From Anoxybacillus ayderensis (GTDB lineage Bacteria > Bacillota > Bacilli > Bacillales > Anoxybacillaceae), in NCBI RefSeq assembly GCF_000833605.1, contig NZ_JXTG01000006.1, positions 48,261 to 112,260 on the forward strand: a stretch of DNA of 64,000 nucleotides, read 5' to 3'. A program made the translations under genes and the position numbers. The notes under the pieces are model-generated. The model was not told the origin of the DNA, searched no databases, and worked only from the letters and a program-made list of their open reading frames with translations. The stretch's first letter is position 1, and each line of letters opens with the position of its first letter. This document shows positions 38,339 through 49,494 of this stretch, piece by piece.

Positions 38339-39781
38339 ATGGAAAAACATTTGCAAAAACGTGTCGGAAAAGTCATTCCGTTTATTCAAGACGGTACGTA
38401 CTTTTTTAATAAAGGATTAACATGTTATCGTCGCCGGGATTTGCATAAAGCGAAAGCATATTTGCAACGGGCGGTGCAACTTGAACCAGAACAAAGCACA
38501 TTTGCGTGCCAATTGGCGATTGTATTGTCAGAATTGGGGGAATATGCGCAATCGAACGAATGGTTATTGCGCGTTATTGAACATGATAGTCATTTAACGG
38601 AATGTTTTTATTTTTTAGCAAACAACTATGCCCACTTAGGGTTATTTGGCGAGGCGGCGAAGTATGCTGAACAGTATATGGAACGCGAGCCAGATGGGGA
38701 GTTTGCGGAATATACGCTCGATTTATTAGATATTTTAACGATTGAACAAGATGACGATGAGTGGCTCAATTACGATGAGATGTTAATGAAACAAGAACGA
38801 GCTCGCGCGTTGCTTGAAAAAGGTGAATTTCAGGAAGCGATTGCTTTGTTTGAAGAAATGATTGAACAACATCCAGAAAATTGGGCTGCTTATAACAATT
38901 TAGCGCTCGCTTATTTTTATCAAGGGAATGTCGAAAAAGCAAGACAAACGATCGCATACATTTTGCAACAAAATCCAGGCAATTTGCATGCCCTTTGCAA
39001 CGATGCGGTGTTTTCGTATTATTTACAAGAGCAAGAGCGATTGTTTTCACTTACCCAATCGTTGCAAGGGGTATATCCGATTTCACTCGAGCATCGTTAC
39101 AAGCTTGGAGTGACGTTTGCGATTGTCGGACGCTATGATTTAGCGTTTCAATGGTTTCGTCAATTGCAACGGCGCGGCTTTGAAGGAGATGCACCGTTTT
39201 ATTATTGGTATGCATATGCTGCATATCATATGGGATATCGCACGTTAGCGGAGTCGATGTGGCAAAAATTAATTGCGCTTCATCCAGATAAAAAAGGAAG
39301 CGAGCCGTGGCGCTATCGTGAACAGACGATTGAACATATTCAATCTTTATTTGAAAAGCAAGATGTGGCTTCTTCATTTTATGCGCTATATTTAATTAGC
39401 AAATCGTTTATAGCAGACGATTGTCCGTTTCCAAAGCAAGCGTGGTCTCATCCGCTTTTACAACAGTGGAGCGATTACGTATATGATCATGACCGCCAAA
39501 AGCCTATGGTAGATGCGCACCGCATTGTCACGTTACTTGTTCAACATAACGGTTTTGAATATGAGCCTTTATATATTGCTTGGTTTTCTTTCTTCGTTGA
39601 GACAATGAAGGAAATTGATTCGTTTTCTAATCACGAAGCGTGGGCGGCGGCGTTTGAATATATGTTTCGTAAACATCGTGGTGAGCGTGTGACGCAGCGA
39701 ATGATGGCAGAACGTTATGGGGTGTCCGTTGCAACGATCGGAAAGTATGTGAAAGTGATTAAACAGAAGTGGCACGAATGA
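38339..39781 (+). CDS. yvcD: TPR-repeat protein YvcD with C-terminal helix-turn-helix
   Basis: A cytoplasmic protein of about 480 residues made of TPR units (for example YRRRDLHKAKAYLQRAVQLEP, NWAAYNNLALAYFYQGNVEKA in pieces). The C-terminal 40 residues look like a helix-turn-helix (RMMAERYGVSVATIGKYVKVI in pieces), which would allow DNA binding; that part is inference. The start at 38339 has TGGAGGG at ideal spacing; ATG 38327 is also in frame. It lies between hisI and trxB as in B. subtilis. Function unknown. Confidence 0.8.
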   Translation: MEKHLQKRVGKVIPFIQDGTYFFNKGLTCYRRRDLHKAKAYLQRAVQLEPEQSTFACQLAIVLSELGEYAQSNEWLLRVIEHDSHLTECFYFLANNYAHLGLFGEAAKYAEQYMEREPDGEFAEYTLDLLDILTIEQDDDEWLNYDEMLMKQERARALLEKGEFQEAIALFEEMIEQHPENWAAYNNLALAYFYQGNVEKARQTIAYILQQNPGNLHALCNDAVFSYYLQEQERLFSLTQSLQGVYPISLEHRYKLGVTFAIVGRYDLAFQWFRQLQRRGFEGDAPFYYWYAYAAYHMGYRTLAESMWQKLIALHPDKKGSEPWRYREQTIEHIQSLFEKQDVASSFYALYLISKSFIADDCPFPKQAWSHPLLQQWSDYVYDHDRQKPMVDAHRIVTLLVQHNGFEYEPLYIAWFSFFVETMKEIDSFSNHEAWAAAFEYMFRKHRGERVTQRMMAERYGVSVATIGKYVKVIKQKWHE

Positions 39782-39838
39782 GCAAGTTAATAGACCCTTT
39801 TGTTTTGTTGTATTACGATAGAAATATGGAAACGATAA

Positions 39839-40819
<981 letters not shown>

Positions 40820-40920
40820 TAAAAACGTAATGTTGCTTTAATTGAACTGTAACACGCTTGAAACAATAAAAGAGTATGATAAAAGTAAGTAATTGACCCC
40901 CTTTTTATATACACTTGTTG

Positions 40921-40951
40921 GCACGGGCTTTCGTCCCGTGCTTTCTTTTTT
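40921..40951 (+). terminator. Terminator between trxB and yvcI
   Basis: GCACGGG (40921-40927) pairs with CCCGTGC (40935-40941), followed by TTTCTTTTTT. It is about 100 bases downstream of trxB. Confidence 0.85.
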
Positions 40952-40981
40952 ATGTGATGAAAACGTTTCAAAATTTATACT

Positions 40982-41010
40982 TTGTGACCGTTTGTAAGAA
41001 ATAGTATAAT
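40982..41010 (+). promoter_or_regulatory. Promoter of the yvcI-rapZ-yvcK-whiA-crh operon
   Basis: TTGTGA (40982-40987) and TATAAT (41005-41010) are spaced by exactly 17 bases, 35 bases before the yvcI start. Confidence 0.7.
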
Positions 41011-41045
41011 GAAAAAAACATATTCATTATTGAGGTGAACGGACG

Positions 41046-41504
41046 TTGCAACGAGTAACGAACTGCGTATTAGTGAAAGACGGACACGTTCTATTGTTGA
41101 AAAAGCCTCGGCGTGGCTGGTGGGTGGCGCCGGGTGGAAAAATGGAGCAAGGAGAATCAGTACGAGAAGCTTGTGTGCGCGAATATCGCGAGGAAACAGG
41201 CATTTATATTAAAAACCCGCAATTAAAAGGGGTATTTACATTTGTCATGAAACGAGGAGAAGAAGTCGTTTCGGAGTGGATGATGTTCACATTTTTTGCG
41301 GAACATTTTGATGGTGAAAACGTATTACAATGTGAAGAAGGGGAACTTGCTTGGCATCCAATTGAGCACATTCCAACGCTTCCAATGGCGCCGGGCGATT
41401 ACCATATTATTGATTATGTTATTAAAGGAACAGGAATCATGTACGGCACGTTTACGTATACAGAGGAATTTGAGCTGTTGTCTTACCGACTGGATCCGAG
41501 TTAA
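41046..41504 (+). CDS. yvcI: NUDIX hydrolase YvcI
   Basis: A 152-residue NUDIX hydrolase. The Nudix box is [24 protein letters not shown] (residues about 31-54), with all catalytic Glu residues in the REYREETG helix. Such enzymes hydrolyse nucleoside diphosphates linked to other groups; the substrate here is unknown (8-oxo-dGTP-like or 5' RNA caps are possible). The start is TTG with GAGGTGAACGG upstream. Confidence 0.88.
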   Translation: MQRVTNCVLVKDGHVLLLKKPRRGWWVAPGGKMEQGESVREACVREYREETGIYIKNPQLKGVFTFVMKRGEEVVSEWMMFTFFAEHFDGENVLQCEEGELAWHPIEHIPTLPMAPGDYHIIDYVIKGTGIMYGTFTYTEEFELLSYRLDPS

Positions 41505-41521
41505 AGAAAGGGGAGAGAAAG

Positions 41522-42412
41522 ATGAGCACAGGTTCAGCGCACATTCAAATGGTTATTATTACCGGTATGTCAGGGGCAGGAAAAACGGTAGCTATCCAAA
41601 GTTTTGAAGATTTAGGCTATTTTTGTGTCGATAATTTACCGCCGACCTTATTGCCGAAGTTTCTTGAATTAATTCGTGAATCAGGAAATAAAATGAATAA
41701 AATTGCACTCGTCATGGATTTGCGGAGCCGTGACTTTTTTGACCGTCTCTTTGCCGCGCTAGATGATTTAGCAGAAACATCATGGGTGACTCCACAAATT
41801 TTATTTTTAGATGCAAGCGATGCGACGCTCGTCAGCCGTTATAAAGAAACGCGCCGTTCTCATCCCCTTGCGCCAAGCGGATTGCCGCTTGAAGGAATTA
41901 AGTTGGAGCGCGAGTTGCTTGAAGAATTAAAAGGGCGCGCACAAATGATTATTGATACGTCTAACTTAAAACCGCGGGAGCTGCGTGAAAAAATTGTTCA
42001 AACATTTGCAACGCCAGCAACGACAACTTTTTCTGTCAATGTTGTTTCATTCGGGTTTAAATACGGTCTACCGATTGATGCCGATCTCGTTTTTGATGTT
42101 CGTTTTTTACCGAATCCGCATTATATTGAACATATGCGCCCAAAAACAGGATTAGATGAAGAAGTATCATCTTACGTATTAAAATGGACGGAAACGCAAA
42201 AATTTATTGAAAAAATAACAGATTTGCTGGCGTTTATGCTCCCTCACTATAAACGAGAAGGGAAAAGTCAAGTGGTAATTGCGATCGGATGTACAGGCGG
42301 ACAGCATCGGTCTGTTACGTTAGCGGAGTATATCGGGCGTTATTTTGCAGACGAATATACAACGCACGTGTCACATCGAGATATTGCGAAAAGAAAGGAT
42401 ACGCACCAATGA
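41522..42412 (+). CDS. rapZ: RNase adapter / nucleotide-binding protein RapZ (YvcJ)
   Basis: A 296-residue P-loop protein: Walker [11 protein letters not shown] near 15-24, DNLPPTLLP, and a C-terminal domain with [17 protein letters not shown]. In enteric bacteria RapZ controls glucosamine synthesis through small RNAs; in B. subtilis YvcJ hydrolyses GTP and affects competence. AAGGGGAGAG precedes the ATG. Its stop overlaps the yvcK start (ATGA). Confidence 0.95.
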   Translation: MSTGSAHIQMVIITGMSGAGKTVAIQSFEDLGYFCVDNLPPTLLPKFLELIRESGNKMNKIALVMDLRSRDFFDRLFAALDDLAETSWVTPQILFLDASDATLVSRYKETRRSHPLAPSGLPLEGIKLERELLEELKGRAQMIIDTSNLKPRELREKIVQTFATPATTTFSVNVVSFGFKYGLPIDADLVFDVRFLPNPHYIEHMRPKTGLDEEVSSYVLKWTETQKFIEKITDLLAFMLPHYKREGKSQVVIAIGCTGGQHRSVTLAEYIGRYFADEYTTHVSHRDIAKRKDTHQ

Positions 42413-43374
42413 AAAAAATCGTTGTGATTGGTGGAGGAACGGGGCTTCCTGTATTGCTTCGCGGGTTAAAGCAATATAATGTTGACTTAACAGCGATCGT
42501 GACTGTTGCAGACGACGGTGGCAGTTCAGGAAGATTGCGCGATGAACTCGATATGCCTCCACCTGGAGATATTCGAAATGTGCTTGCTGCTCTTTCAGAT
42601 GTGGAGCCGCTAATTATTGAATTATTTCAACATCGCTTTGAAAACGGAAATGGGTTATCAGGTCATTCGCTCGGCAACTTAATTTTAGCGGCCATGACGT
42701 CAATTACTGGCGATTTCGTGCGCGCGGTTCGTGAAATGGGAAAAGTATTAAATGTGCGTGGAAAAGTGTTGCCGGCAGCAAATGAAAGCGTTGTGTTGCA
42801 TGCGGAAATGGAAGACGGGACAATTGTATCAGGTGAGTCGAAAATTCCGTATTCCGGAAAGAAAATAAAGCGTGTATTTTTAACTCCGGCAAACATTGAA
42901 CCGCTAGATGAAACGATTGCCGAATTGCGAACAGCTGATTTAATCGTCATTGGTCCAGGGAGTTTGTACACAAGCATTTTACCGAACTTACTCGTTCCTA
43001 AACTTGGCGAAGAGGTATGTCAATCCAAAGCGAAAAAAGTATATATATGCAACGTCATGACTCAGGCGGGAGAAACGTTAAACTATACAGCGAGCGATCA
43101 TGTGAAAGCGCTGTATGATCATATGGCGTGTGCATTTTTAGATGCAATCATTGTAAACGATGCGCCGATTTTGCCAGAAACAAAGGAGCGATATGCAAAA
43201 GAATTGGCTGCGCCTGTCGTTTGTGATACGGCAAAGTTAGAAGCGCTCGGTTTACAAGTCATTTGTGATGCGATCATCGATGAGCGAGATGGAACGGTGC
43301 GTCACGATACAAAAAAAGTAGCGGCGTTGCTCGTTTCGCTCCTTGCACCTCCTTCGCACGGCACATATTCATAG
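42409..43374 (+). CDS. yvcK: YvcK/GlmR, gluconeogenesis and cell-wall regulator
   Basis: A 321-residue protein of the CofD/YvcK family. It begins [20 protein letters not shown] in pieces, then [15 protein letters not shown], and [12 protein letters not shown]. It binds UDP-GlcNAc and is needed for morphology on gluconeogenic carbon sources. The true start is ATG 42409, which overlaps the rapZ stop; longer reading into rapZ is not supported. Confidence 0.94.
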   Translation: MKKIVVIGGGTGLPVLLRGLKQYNVDLTAIVTVADDGGSSGRLRDELDMPPPGDIRNVLAALSDVEPLIIELFQHRFENGNGLSGHSLGNLILAAMTSITGDFVRAVREMGKVLNVRGKVLPAANESVVLHAEMEDGTIVSGESKIPYSGKKIKRVFLTPANIEPLDETIAELRTADLIVIGPGSLYTSILPNLLVPKLGEEVCQSKAKKVYICNVMTQAGETLNYTASDHVKALYDHMACAFLDAIIVNDAPILPETKERYAKELAAPVVCDTAKLEALGLQVICDAIIDERDGTVRHDTKKVAALLVSLLAPPSHGTYS

Positions 43375-43386
43375 GAGGTGAGATTG

Positions 43387-44349
43387 TTGTCGTTTGCATC
43401 GGAAACAAAAAAAGAATTGACGAATATCGAAGTAAAAACGTGTTGTTTAAAAGCGGAATTGTCCGCCTTAATTCGAATGAACGGTTCGATTTCGTTTTCC
43501 AATCGCCGTTTATTGTTAAATATTCAAACGGAAAATGCCGCGATTGCAAGGCGAATTTATACGTTATTAAAAAAAGGGTACGACGTAGCGGTCGAACTAC
43601 TTGTTCGTAAAAAGATGCGCCTGAAGAAAAACAACGTGTATATTGTACGCGTGGTAGAAGGGACGCATGAGTTATTGTCAGATTTAAAAATTATGGAAGA
43701 AGGATTTTCTTTCGTCCGTTCCATTTCACCAGAGCTTGTGCAAAAAAAATGTTGCAAGCGCTCGTATTTGCGTGGTGCCTTTTTAGCAGGGGGATCCGTC
43801 AACAATCCGGAAACATCGTCTTATCATTTAGAAATCTTTTCATTGTATCGTGAGCATAACGAATCGCTTTGTGAACTGATGAACACGGCTTTTCATTTAC
43901 ATGCCCGCACATTAGAAAGAAAAAAAGGATTTATTACGTATTTAAAAGAAGCGGAGAAAATTGCCGAGTTTTTAAGCGTTATCGGAGCACATCAAGCGTT
44001 ACTGCGATTTGAGGATGTGCGCATCGTGCGCGATATGCGTAATTCTGTCAATCGTCTTGTCAATTGCGAAACAGCGAATTTAAACAAAACGATTGGCGCA
44101 GCGTTACGTCAAGTCGAAAACATTCGTTATATTGATGAAACGATTGGCCTTGATCAACTACCTGAAAAACTTCGTGAAATTGCAAAATTGCGCATCGAAT
44201 ATCAAGATGTAACGTTAAAAGAGCTCGGGGAAATGGTTTCTGGGGGGAAAATTAGTAAATCTGGCATTAACCATCGTCTGCGCAAATTAGATGAAATTGC
44301 GGAACGGCTTCGCGCCGGTCAGCCGATTGATTTTCATAAATCTTTGTAA
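43387..44349 (+). CDS. whiA: WhiA, sporulation/cell-division regulator
   Basis: A 320-residue protein with a degenerate LAGLIDADG homing-endonuclease-like N-terminal domain ([14 protein letters not shown]; later [14 protein letters not shown]) and a C-terminal helix-turn-helix ([24 protein letters not shown] in pieces). In Bacillus it affects chromosome segregation and Z-ring formation. The TTG at 43387 is chosen because AGGAGGTGAG lies just upstream and translation begins [10 protein letters not shown]. Confidence 0.93.
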   Translation: MSFASETKKELTNIEVKTCCLKAELSALIRMNGSISFSNRRLLLNIQTENAAIARRIYTLLKKGYDVAVELLVRKKMRLKKNNVYIVRVVEGTHELLSDLKIMEEGFSFVRSISPELVQKKCCKRSYLRGAFLAGGSVNNPETSSYHLEIFSLYREHNESLCELMNTAFHLHARTLERKKGFITYLKEAEKIAEFLSVIGAHQALLRFEDVRIVRDMRNSVNRLVNCETANLNKTIGAALRQVENIRYIDETIGLDQLPEKLREIAKLRIEYQDVTLKELGEMVSGGKISKSGINHRLRKLDEIAERLRAGQPIDFHKSL

Positions 44350-44368
44350 ACTATGGGAGGAATGCATA

Positions 44369-44626
44369 ATGGTAGAAAAACAAGTGGAAGTACGCTTAAA
44401 AACAGGACTGCAAGCGCGTCCAGCCGCGTTGTTTGTTCAAGAAGCGAACCGCTTTTCAGCTGATGTATATATCGAAAAAGATGGAAAAAAAGTGAATGCG
44501 AAAAGTATTATGGGTGTCATGAGTTTAGCGATTCATACAGGGGCGGTCATTACGATTTATGCGAATGGATCCGATGAACAAGAGGCGTTAAACAAGCTCG
44601 TTCAATATGTTGAACAAGAATCATAA
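44369..44626 (+). CDS. crh: Crh, catabolite repression HPr-like protein
   Basis: An 85-residue HPr paralogue. Position 15 is Gln (TGLQARPAA) instead of the catalytic His of HPr, so it cannot carry PTS phosphate. Ser46 is kept in AKSIMGVMSL and is the HprK target. Crh-Ser-P is an alternative co-repressor for CcpA. The start at 44369 has GGGAGG upstream. It ends the yvcI operon at a terminator shared with clpP. Confidence 0.95.
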   Translation: MVEKQVEVRLKTGLQARPAALFVQEANRFSADVYIEKDGKKVNAKSIMGVMSLAIHTGAVITIYANGSDEQEALNKLVQYVEQES

Positions 44627-44627
44627 A

Positions 44628-44656
44628 AAAACAAGGCGGGATGGCCGCCTTGTTTT
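44628..44656. terminator. Bidirectional terminator between crh and clpP
   Basis: CAAGGCGG (44632-44639) pairs with CCGCCTTG (44645-44652). A runs before and T runs after give extended A-T pairing and serve both convergent genes. Confidence 0.9.
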
Positions 44657-45245
44657 ACTTTTCATCGACGCGTGTCAATACACGGTCAATTAAGCCGTAT
44701 TCTTTTGCTTTTTCTGCTGTCATAAAGTTGTCGCGGTCTGTGTCGCGCTCAATGACTTCAATTGGTTGCCCTGTATTTTCAGACAAAATACGATTTAATT
44801 TATCGCGCAAGAATAAAATGCGTTTTGCCGCAATTTCGATTTCTGTCGCTTGACCTTGCACGCCACCAAGCGGCTGATGAATCATAATTTCACTATTTGG
44901 CAATGCGAAACGTTTTCCTTTGGCACCTGCCGCAAGTAAAAACGCCCCCATAGAAGCCGCCATACCGATACAAATGGTCGATACGTCTGGTTTAATAAAT
45001 TGCATCGTATCGTAAATTGCCATGCCTGCTGTAATCGATCCACCAGGGCTGTTAATGTAAAGAGAAATGTCTTTCTCAGGATCTTCAGCTGCTAAAAATA
45101 AAAGCTGAGAAACGATCGAGTTGGCGACATGATCGTCAATCGGGCTTCCTAAAATAATAATGCGGTCTTTTAATAAACGGGAGTAAATGTCATAGGCGCG
45201 CTCCCCGCGGCTTGTTTGTTCAATAACTGTAGGAATTAAGTTCAT
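44655..45245 (-). CDS. clpP: ATP-dependent Clp protease proteolytic subunit
   Basis: A 196-residue serine peptidase forming the 14-mer ClpP barrel used with ClpX, ClpC or ClpE. It has catalytic Ser in [14 protein letters not shown] (near residue 98), His in MIHQPLGG (near 123), and Asp in the RDNFM region (near 172). GGAGGAGGAAGAG precedes the ATG. Its promoter carries a CtsR-type operator. Confidence 0.97.
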   Translation of the reverse strand: MNLIPTVIEQTSRGERAYDIYSRLLKDRIIILGSPIDDHVANSIVSQLLFLAAEDPEKDISLYINSPGGSITAGMAIYDTMQFIKPDVSTICIGMAASMGAFLLAAGAKGKRFALPNSEIMIHQPLGGVQGQATEIEIAAKRILFLRDKLNRILSENTGQPIEVIERDTDRDNFMTAEKAKEYGLIDRVLTRVDEK

Positions 45246-45286
45246 ACTCTTCCTCCTCCGATCATTCGTTTTTTTTATGTACTTTT

Positions 45287-45316
45287 ATCATACAAAAAAG
45301 GTCAATAAAGGTCAAA
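45287..45316 (-). promoter_or_regulatory. clpP promoter with CtsR operator
   Basis: Read on the minus strand, TTGACC and TATGAT are 17 bases apart (plus-strand 45310-45315 and 45287-45292). Overlapping the -35 box and spacer, the plus strand reads GGTCAATAAAGGTCAAA (45300-45316), one base off the CtsR heptad repeat GGTCAAA-NAN-GGTCAAA. This fits repression by CtsR and heat induction. Confidence 0.85.
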
Positions 45317-45409
45317 TGAAATCCCTTTTGCTTATATGTATTCGCGTTTTTTGTTCATCATCCCTTCTTTCATCGTTTCCGCTTTCCGAAATTTTAAACG
45401 TCATGGCTA

Positions 45410-45438
45410 TTGCATTTTTTTTTCTTCTTCACTATAAT
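45410..45438 (+). promoter_or_regulatory. Promoter of tRNA-Arg
   Basis: TTGCAT (45410-45415) and TATAAT (45433-45438) are spaced by 17 bases, 21 bases before the tRNA. Confidence 0.75.
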
Positions 45439-45459
45439 GGTAAGTGCATTTATCGTTAT

Positions 45460-45531
45460 GCCCTCGTAGTGTAGTGGATAGCACGAGAGATTCCGGTTCT
45501 CTTAGCGTGGGTTCGAATCCTGCCGAGGGCG
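45460..45531 (+). tRNA. tRNA-Arg (anticodon CCG)
   Basis: A complete cloverleaf. The acceptor stem is GCCCTCG/CGAGGGC. The D arm has AGTGGATAGC. The anticodon stem AGAGA/TCTCT surrounds the loop TTCCGGT, so the anticodon is CCG reading CGG (Arg). The T arm has GGTTCGAATCC. The discriminator is G at 45531 and the CCA end is not encoded. It is followed at once by a strong terminator, so it is a single-gene unit; B. subtilis also has a lone tRNA-Arg near here. Confidence 0.95.
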
Positions 45532-45536
45532 TTATG

Positions 45537-45570
45537 AAACCCTGCTTGCGTCGCAAGCAGGGTTTTTGTT
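45537..45570 (+). terminator. Terminator of tRNA-Arg
   Basis: AAACCCTGCTTGC (45537-45549) pairs perfectly with GCAAGCAGGGTTT (45553-45565) around a three-base loop, then TT and G. Confidence 0.9.
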
Positions 45571-45582
45571 TACAAAAATAAA

Positions 45583-45731
45583 GTCCGGTGTGCCGCACCG
45601 GACGAATAGATGAATGTTGCGAGGCTTGCTCGCTTGTTCTATAAGAATGATAACATGCCTTCGATGCATATGCATAGTAGAAAAAACATCCAATATGTTT
45701 TTATCGTCTCTTTCTGATCGAGATGATAAAA
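45583..45731. repeat. Series of hairpins and palindromes before rpoN
   Basis: In order: GTCCGGTG/CACCGGAC (45583-45603), which on the minus strand runs into a T-rich tract like a terminator; GCGAG/CTCGC (45619-45633); the palindrome ATGCATATGCAT (45664-45675); AAAAACAT/ATGTTTTT (45682-45702); and TTTATCGTCTC/GAGATGATAAA (45700-45730). The last two overlap and cannot form together. There is no gene here. The last may lie in the rpoN leader. Confidence 0.5.
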
Positions 45732-45755
45732 TGAGGATGAAGGGAGATGGCATGA

Positions 45756-47033
45756 ATGGAGATGCAATTAACGCAAAGACAAGAACTAAAAGTTGCGTTG
45801 ACAAAAGAGCTTGTCCAAGCGATTGAATTGTTGCAATATTCGACAGTAGAATTGCAATCGCTTTTACACGAACAAGCGCTTGAAAATCCATTTATCGAGC
45901 TGCGCGAGCGAAAACGGCCGATTCATAGGCGGCGTGAGCAAACAGATCGGATGGATTATATCGAAAATGTAAGCGCTTTTAAACATTCGCTTCCTTCCCA
46001 TTTGCATGCCCAACTTGTCGGTATGCGTGTATCGAATGAGCATAAAAAAGCGCTCGATTATTTAATTGCTTCGCTTGATGAATGGGGTTACTTGCATACG
46101 ACGATTGCGGAGGCGGCTTGCCATCTTCAATTGGAAGAAACGGTTGTGTCAAATGCTCTGCATATGTTACGTTCACTTGATCCAGCGGGAGTAGGAGCGG
46201 AAAATTTGTCACATTGTTTATATTTACAACTCATTCGTCTTCCAAAAAGGGATGAGTTAGCGGAGACCATTGTCACGGAGTATTTTGAACCGTTTGTCAA
46301 TAAAAAGTGGAAAGAAATAAAAGCGAAACTAGGTGTGGAATTAAGCGATTTACAACGAGTGTGGGAACTGATTCGCACGCTTCATCCACGTCCAGGAAGT
46401 TTATATAATGATGAGCAAATGACGTACATTGTACCGGATGTCATCGTTTCATACGATAACGGAACATGGACGGTGACGATGAATGAAGAAATCATTCCAA
46501 CGGTTGTATGGAATGAAGCGTATGAACGGAAAGTACAGACGGACGATCCGCATGTTCGAAAATATATCGAAGAAAAAAGGCAGCAGTTTCAGTGGATTCA
46601 GCGGTGTTTAACTCAACGAGCGACGACGATGGAGAAAATTACGCTCGAGTTAATCGATAAGCAACGCGATTATTTTGAAAAAGGTTCGCTCCATATGAAA
46701 CCGCTCACGATGCGTGATGTTGCTGCTTCATTAAACATGCATGAATCGACAGTTAGTCGCGCAGTAAAAAATAAATATATGCAAACGCCTCATGGGTTAA
46801 TTGAAATGCGTCGCTTTTTCACTAGTGGTGTGGATGATGCGTCGCAAGAAAAAGTAAAAAGTTTAATTGCTGAACTGATTAAACAAGAAAATAGCCAAAA
46901 ACCTCTTTCTGATCAAAACATTGCTGATTTACTTGAACAACGTTACAATATTTGTGTTGCACGGCGGACGGTTGCAAAATATCGCGAACAGCTTCACATT
47001 CCGCCAGCTTCGAAACGAAAGCAATATGCGTAA
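45756..47033 (+). CDS. rpoN: RNA polymerase sigma-54 factor (SigL)
   Basis: A 425-residue sigma-54. Region I (residues 1-50) is Gln/Leu-rich and begins MQLTQRQELKVALTKELVQAIE in pieces. The core-binding domain is in the middle. The C-terminal DNA-binding domain has an HTH (MRDVAASLNMHESTVSRAV in pieces) and the RpoN box ARRTVAKYRE near residue 400. It needs enhancer-binding activators; in Bacillus it controls amino-acid and levan use. It precedes cggR as sigL does in B. subtilis. Confidence 0.95.
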   Translation: MEMQLTQRQELKVALTKELVQAIELLQYSTVELQSLLHEQALENPFIELRERKRPIHRRREQTDRMDYIENVSAFKHSLPSHLHAQLVGMRVSNEHKKALDYLIASLDEWGYLHTTIAEAACHLQLEETVVSNALHMLRSLDPAGVGAENLSHCLYLQLIRLPKRDELAETIVTEYFEPFVNKKWKEIKAKLGVELSDLQRVWELIRTLHPRPGSLYNDEQMTYIVPDVIVSYDNGTWTVTMNEEIIPTVVWNEAYERKVQTDDPHVRKYIEEKRQQFQWIQRCLTQRATTMEKITLELIDKQRDYFEKGSLHMKPLTMRDVAASLNMHESTVSRAVKNKYMQTPHGLIEMRRFFTSGVDDASQEKVKSLIAELIKQENSQKPLSDQNIADLLEQRYNICVARRTVAKYREQLHIPPASKRKQYA

Positions 47034-47045
47034 GAGGGGAAAAAC

Positions 47046-47270
47046 ATGAAAGTGATCGTATATTCGAAAGAAAATTGCTGTCTTTGTGATGAGGCGAAAG
47101 CGATTCTTCGAGAGTTACAAGTGGAATGGGAAGAAGTCGATATTTACAAAGACGAACAATTGCTTGAGCAGTATCATCTCATCATTCCGGTCATTGAAGT
47201 CGATGGAGAGATGATTGCATATGGCCGCATTCACAAAGATGTCATAAGAAAGCGATTACAACAAAAATGA
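47046..47270 (+). CDS. Small glutaredoxin-like protein
   Basis: A 74-residue thioredoxin-fold protein: KVIVYSKENCCLCDEAKAIL in pieces with the CxxC pair in CCLC near residues 11-14, and a cis-Pro in IIPVIEVDG. It matches the short glutaredoxin-like/DUF836 group. It starts 12 bases after rpoN with AGAGGGG upstream, so it is probably co-transcribed with it. Confidence 0.8.
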   Translation: MKVIVYSKENCCLCDEAKAILRELQVEWEEVDIYKDEQLLEQYHLIIPVIEVDGEMIAYGRIHKDVIRKRLQQK

Positions 47271-47275
47271 AGCAG

Positions 47276-47304
47276 TTGAACAATGTTTCACTTCCTGTTA
47301 CAAT
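47276..47304 (+). promoter_or_regulatory. Promoter of the cggR-gapA glycolytic operon
   Basis: TTGAAC (47276-47281) and TACAAT (47299-47304) are spaced by exactly 17 bases. The operator lies 35 bases further on, so repression would be by roadblock. Confidence 0.75.
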
Positions 47305-47339
47305 GAAGTTGTAGCAGGGGTGAATTTTTTTACACAAAG

Positions 47340-47375
47340 TGGGACACAATACGTCATGGTGGGACTTAAAACGTC
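47340..47375 (+). promoter_or_regulatory. CggR operator (two direct repeats)
   Basis: Two direct repeats read TGGGAC-N6-CGTC (47340-47355 and 47360-47375), separated by ATGG. This is the layout of the known CggR operator, CGGGAC-N6-TGTC-N4 repeated, with one base changed in each half-site. CggR bound here would stop transcription until fructose-1,6-bisphosphate accumulates. Confidence 0.88.
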
Positions 47376-47414
47376 CTACAAAAGAAAAAGAGAGTAAAGA
47401 AGGAAGAAAAGAGC

Positions 47415-48446
47415 ATGCGACAATGGATTGATGTTCAACGAAAATTGTTGCCTGATCTTCTCGTGATTATGCAAAAGCGATATGAAATTTTGCAGCACAT
47501 TCGGTTAATGCAGCCGATCGGACGACGAACGTTGTCGCTCAACTTAGGCATTAGCGAGCGCGTTTTACGTTCGGAAGTGCAGTTTTTAAAAGAGCAACAT
47601 TTACTTGATATTACAGCTGCAGGCATGAGCATTACAGCTGAAGGAAATGATGTGCTCATACAGCTAGAAGATATGATGCGAGAAGTATTAGGGCTGAAAG
47701 AATTAGAAAGAAAAATAAAAAAGAAGCTTCCTGTCGAAGACGTCATTGTCGTTGCTGGTGATAGCGACCAGTCTCCTTGGGTGAAAAGAGAAATGGGAAG
47801 AGCTTGTGTCTCACGAATAAAACATTCGCTAAAAGGGAATGACATTGTTGCGGTGACGGGTGGAACAACCCTTGCTGCTGTTGCTGAAATGATGACACCC
47901 GACCTAAAATATCGCGATGTGTTATTCGTTCCAGCACGCGGTGGGCTTGGAGAAGATGTAACAAACCAAGCGAACACGATTTGTGCGCGCATGGCTGAAA
48001 AAGCGATGGGGCATTATCGTTTGTTACATGTTCCTGACCAGCTAAGTGCTGAAACGTATCAATCGATTATTGAAGAACCTGCGATTCGAGAAGTACTAGA
48101 ATTAATTAAATCATCAACGATCGTCATTCACGGAATTGGCGATGCGAAAACGATGGCGGAACGAAGAAAAACGCCGCCAGAAGAAATGAAAAAAATTGAA
48201 CAAAACGAAGCGGTGGCGGAAGCGTTTGGATATTACTTTAATCAGCACGGAGACGTCGTGCATAAAGTAAATACAGTTGGCATTCAGCTCGAAGATGTAC
48301 GCCACGTTCCTTGCGTGATCGCGGTTGCAGGAGGAGCTTCGAAAGCAAAAGCAATTCAAGCGTATATAAAACAGGCGAATCAGTGCATCTTAATTACAGA
48401 TGAAGGTGCAGCAAAACAGTTAGTACGGGATGATTCATCCCTCTAA
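47415..48446 (+). CDS. cggR: Central glycolytic genes regulator CggR
   Basis: A 343-residue SorC/DeoR-type repressor. An N-terminal winged helix is at about 20-85 (RRTLSLNLGISERVLRSEVQFLKEQ in pieces). A sugar-phosphate-binding domain covers the rest (VAVTGGTTLAAVAEMM, FVPARGGLGEDVTNQANTI, VIHGIGDAKTMAERR). It senses fructose-1,6-bisphosphate and controls the operon that it heads. GAAGGAAGAAAAGAG precedes the ATG. Confidence 0.95.
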   Translation: MRQWIDVQRKLLPDLLVIMQKRYEILQHIRLMQPIGRRTLSLNLGISERVLRSEVQFLKEQHLLDITAAGMSITAEGNDVLIQLEDMMREVLGLKELERKIKKKLPVEDVIVVAGDSDQSPWVKREMGRACVSRIKHSLKGNDIVAVTGGTTLAAVAEMMTPDLKYRDVLFVPARGGLGEDVTNQANTICARMAEKAMGHYRLLHVPDQLSAETYQSIIEEPAIREVLELIKSSTIVIHGIGDAKTMAERRKTPPEEMKKIEQNEAVAEAFGYYFNQHGDVVHKVNTVGIQLEDVRHVPCVIAVAGGASKAKAIQAYIKQANQCILITDEGAAKQLVRDDSSL

Positions 48447-49490
<1,044 letters not shown>

Positions 49491-49494
49491 TTTT

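Noticed and set aside
40840..40920. Independent small RNA between trxB and yvcI
   Set aside because: A good terminator exists, but no pair of -35 and -10 boxes with proper spacing was found upstream; it is more simply the trxB 3' region.
45460..45531. tRNA-Arg as an attachment site for an integrated island
   Set aside because: No integrase and no repeated tRNA 3' end lies nearby; the neighbours follow the conserved core order.
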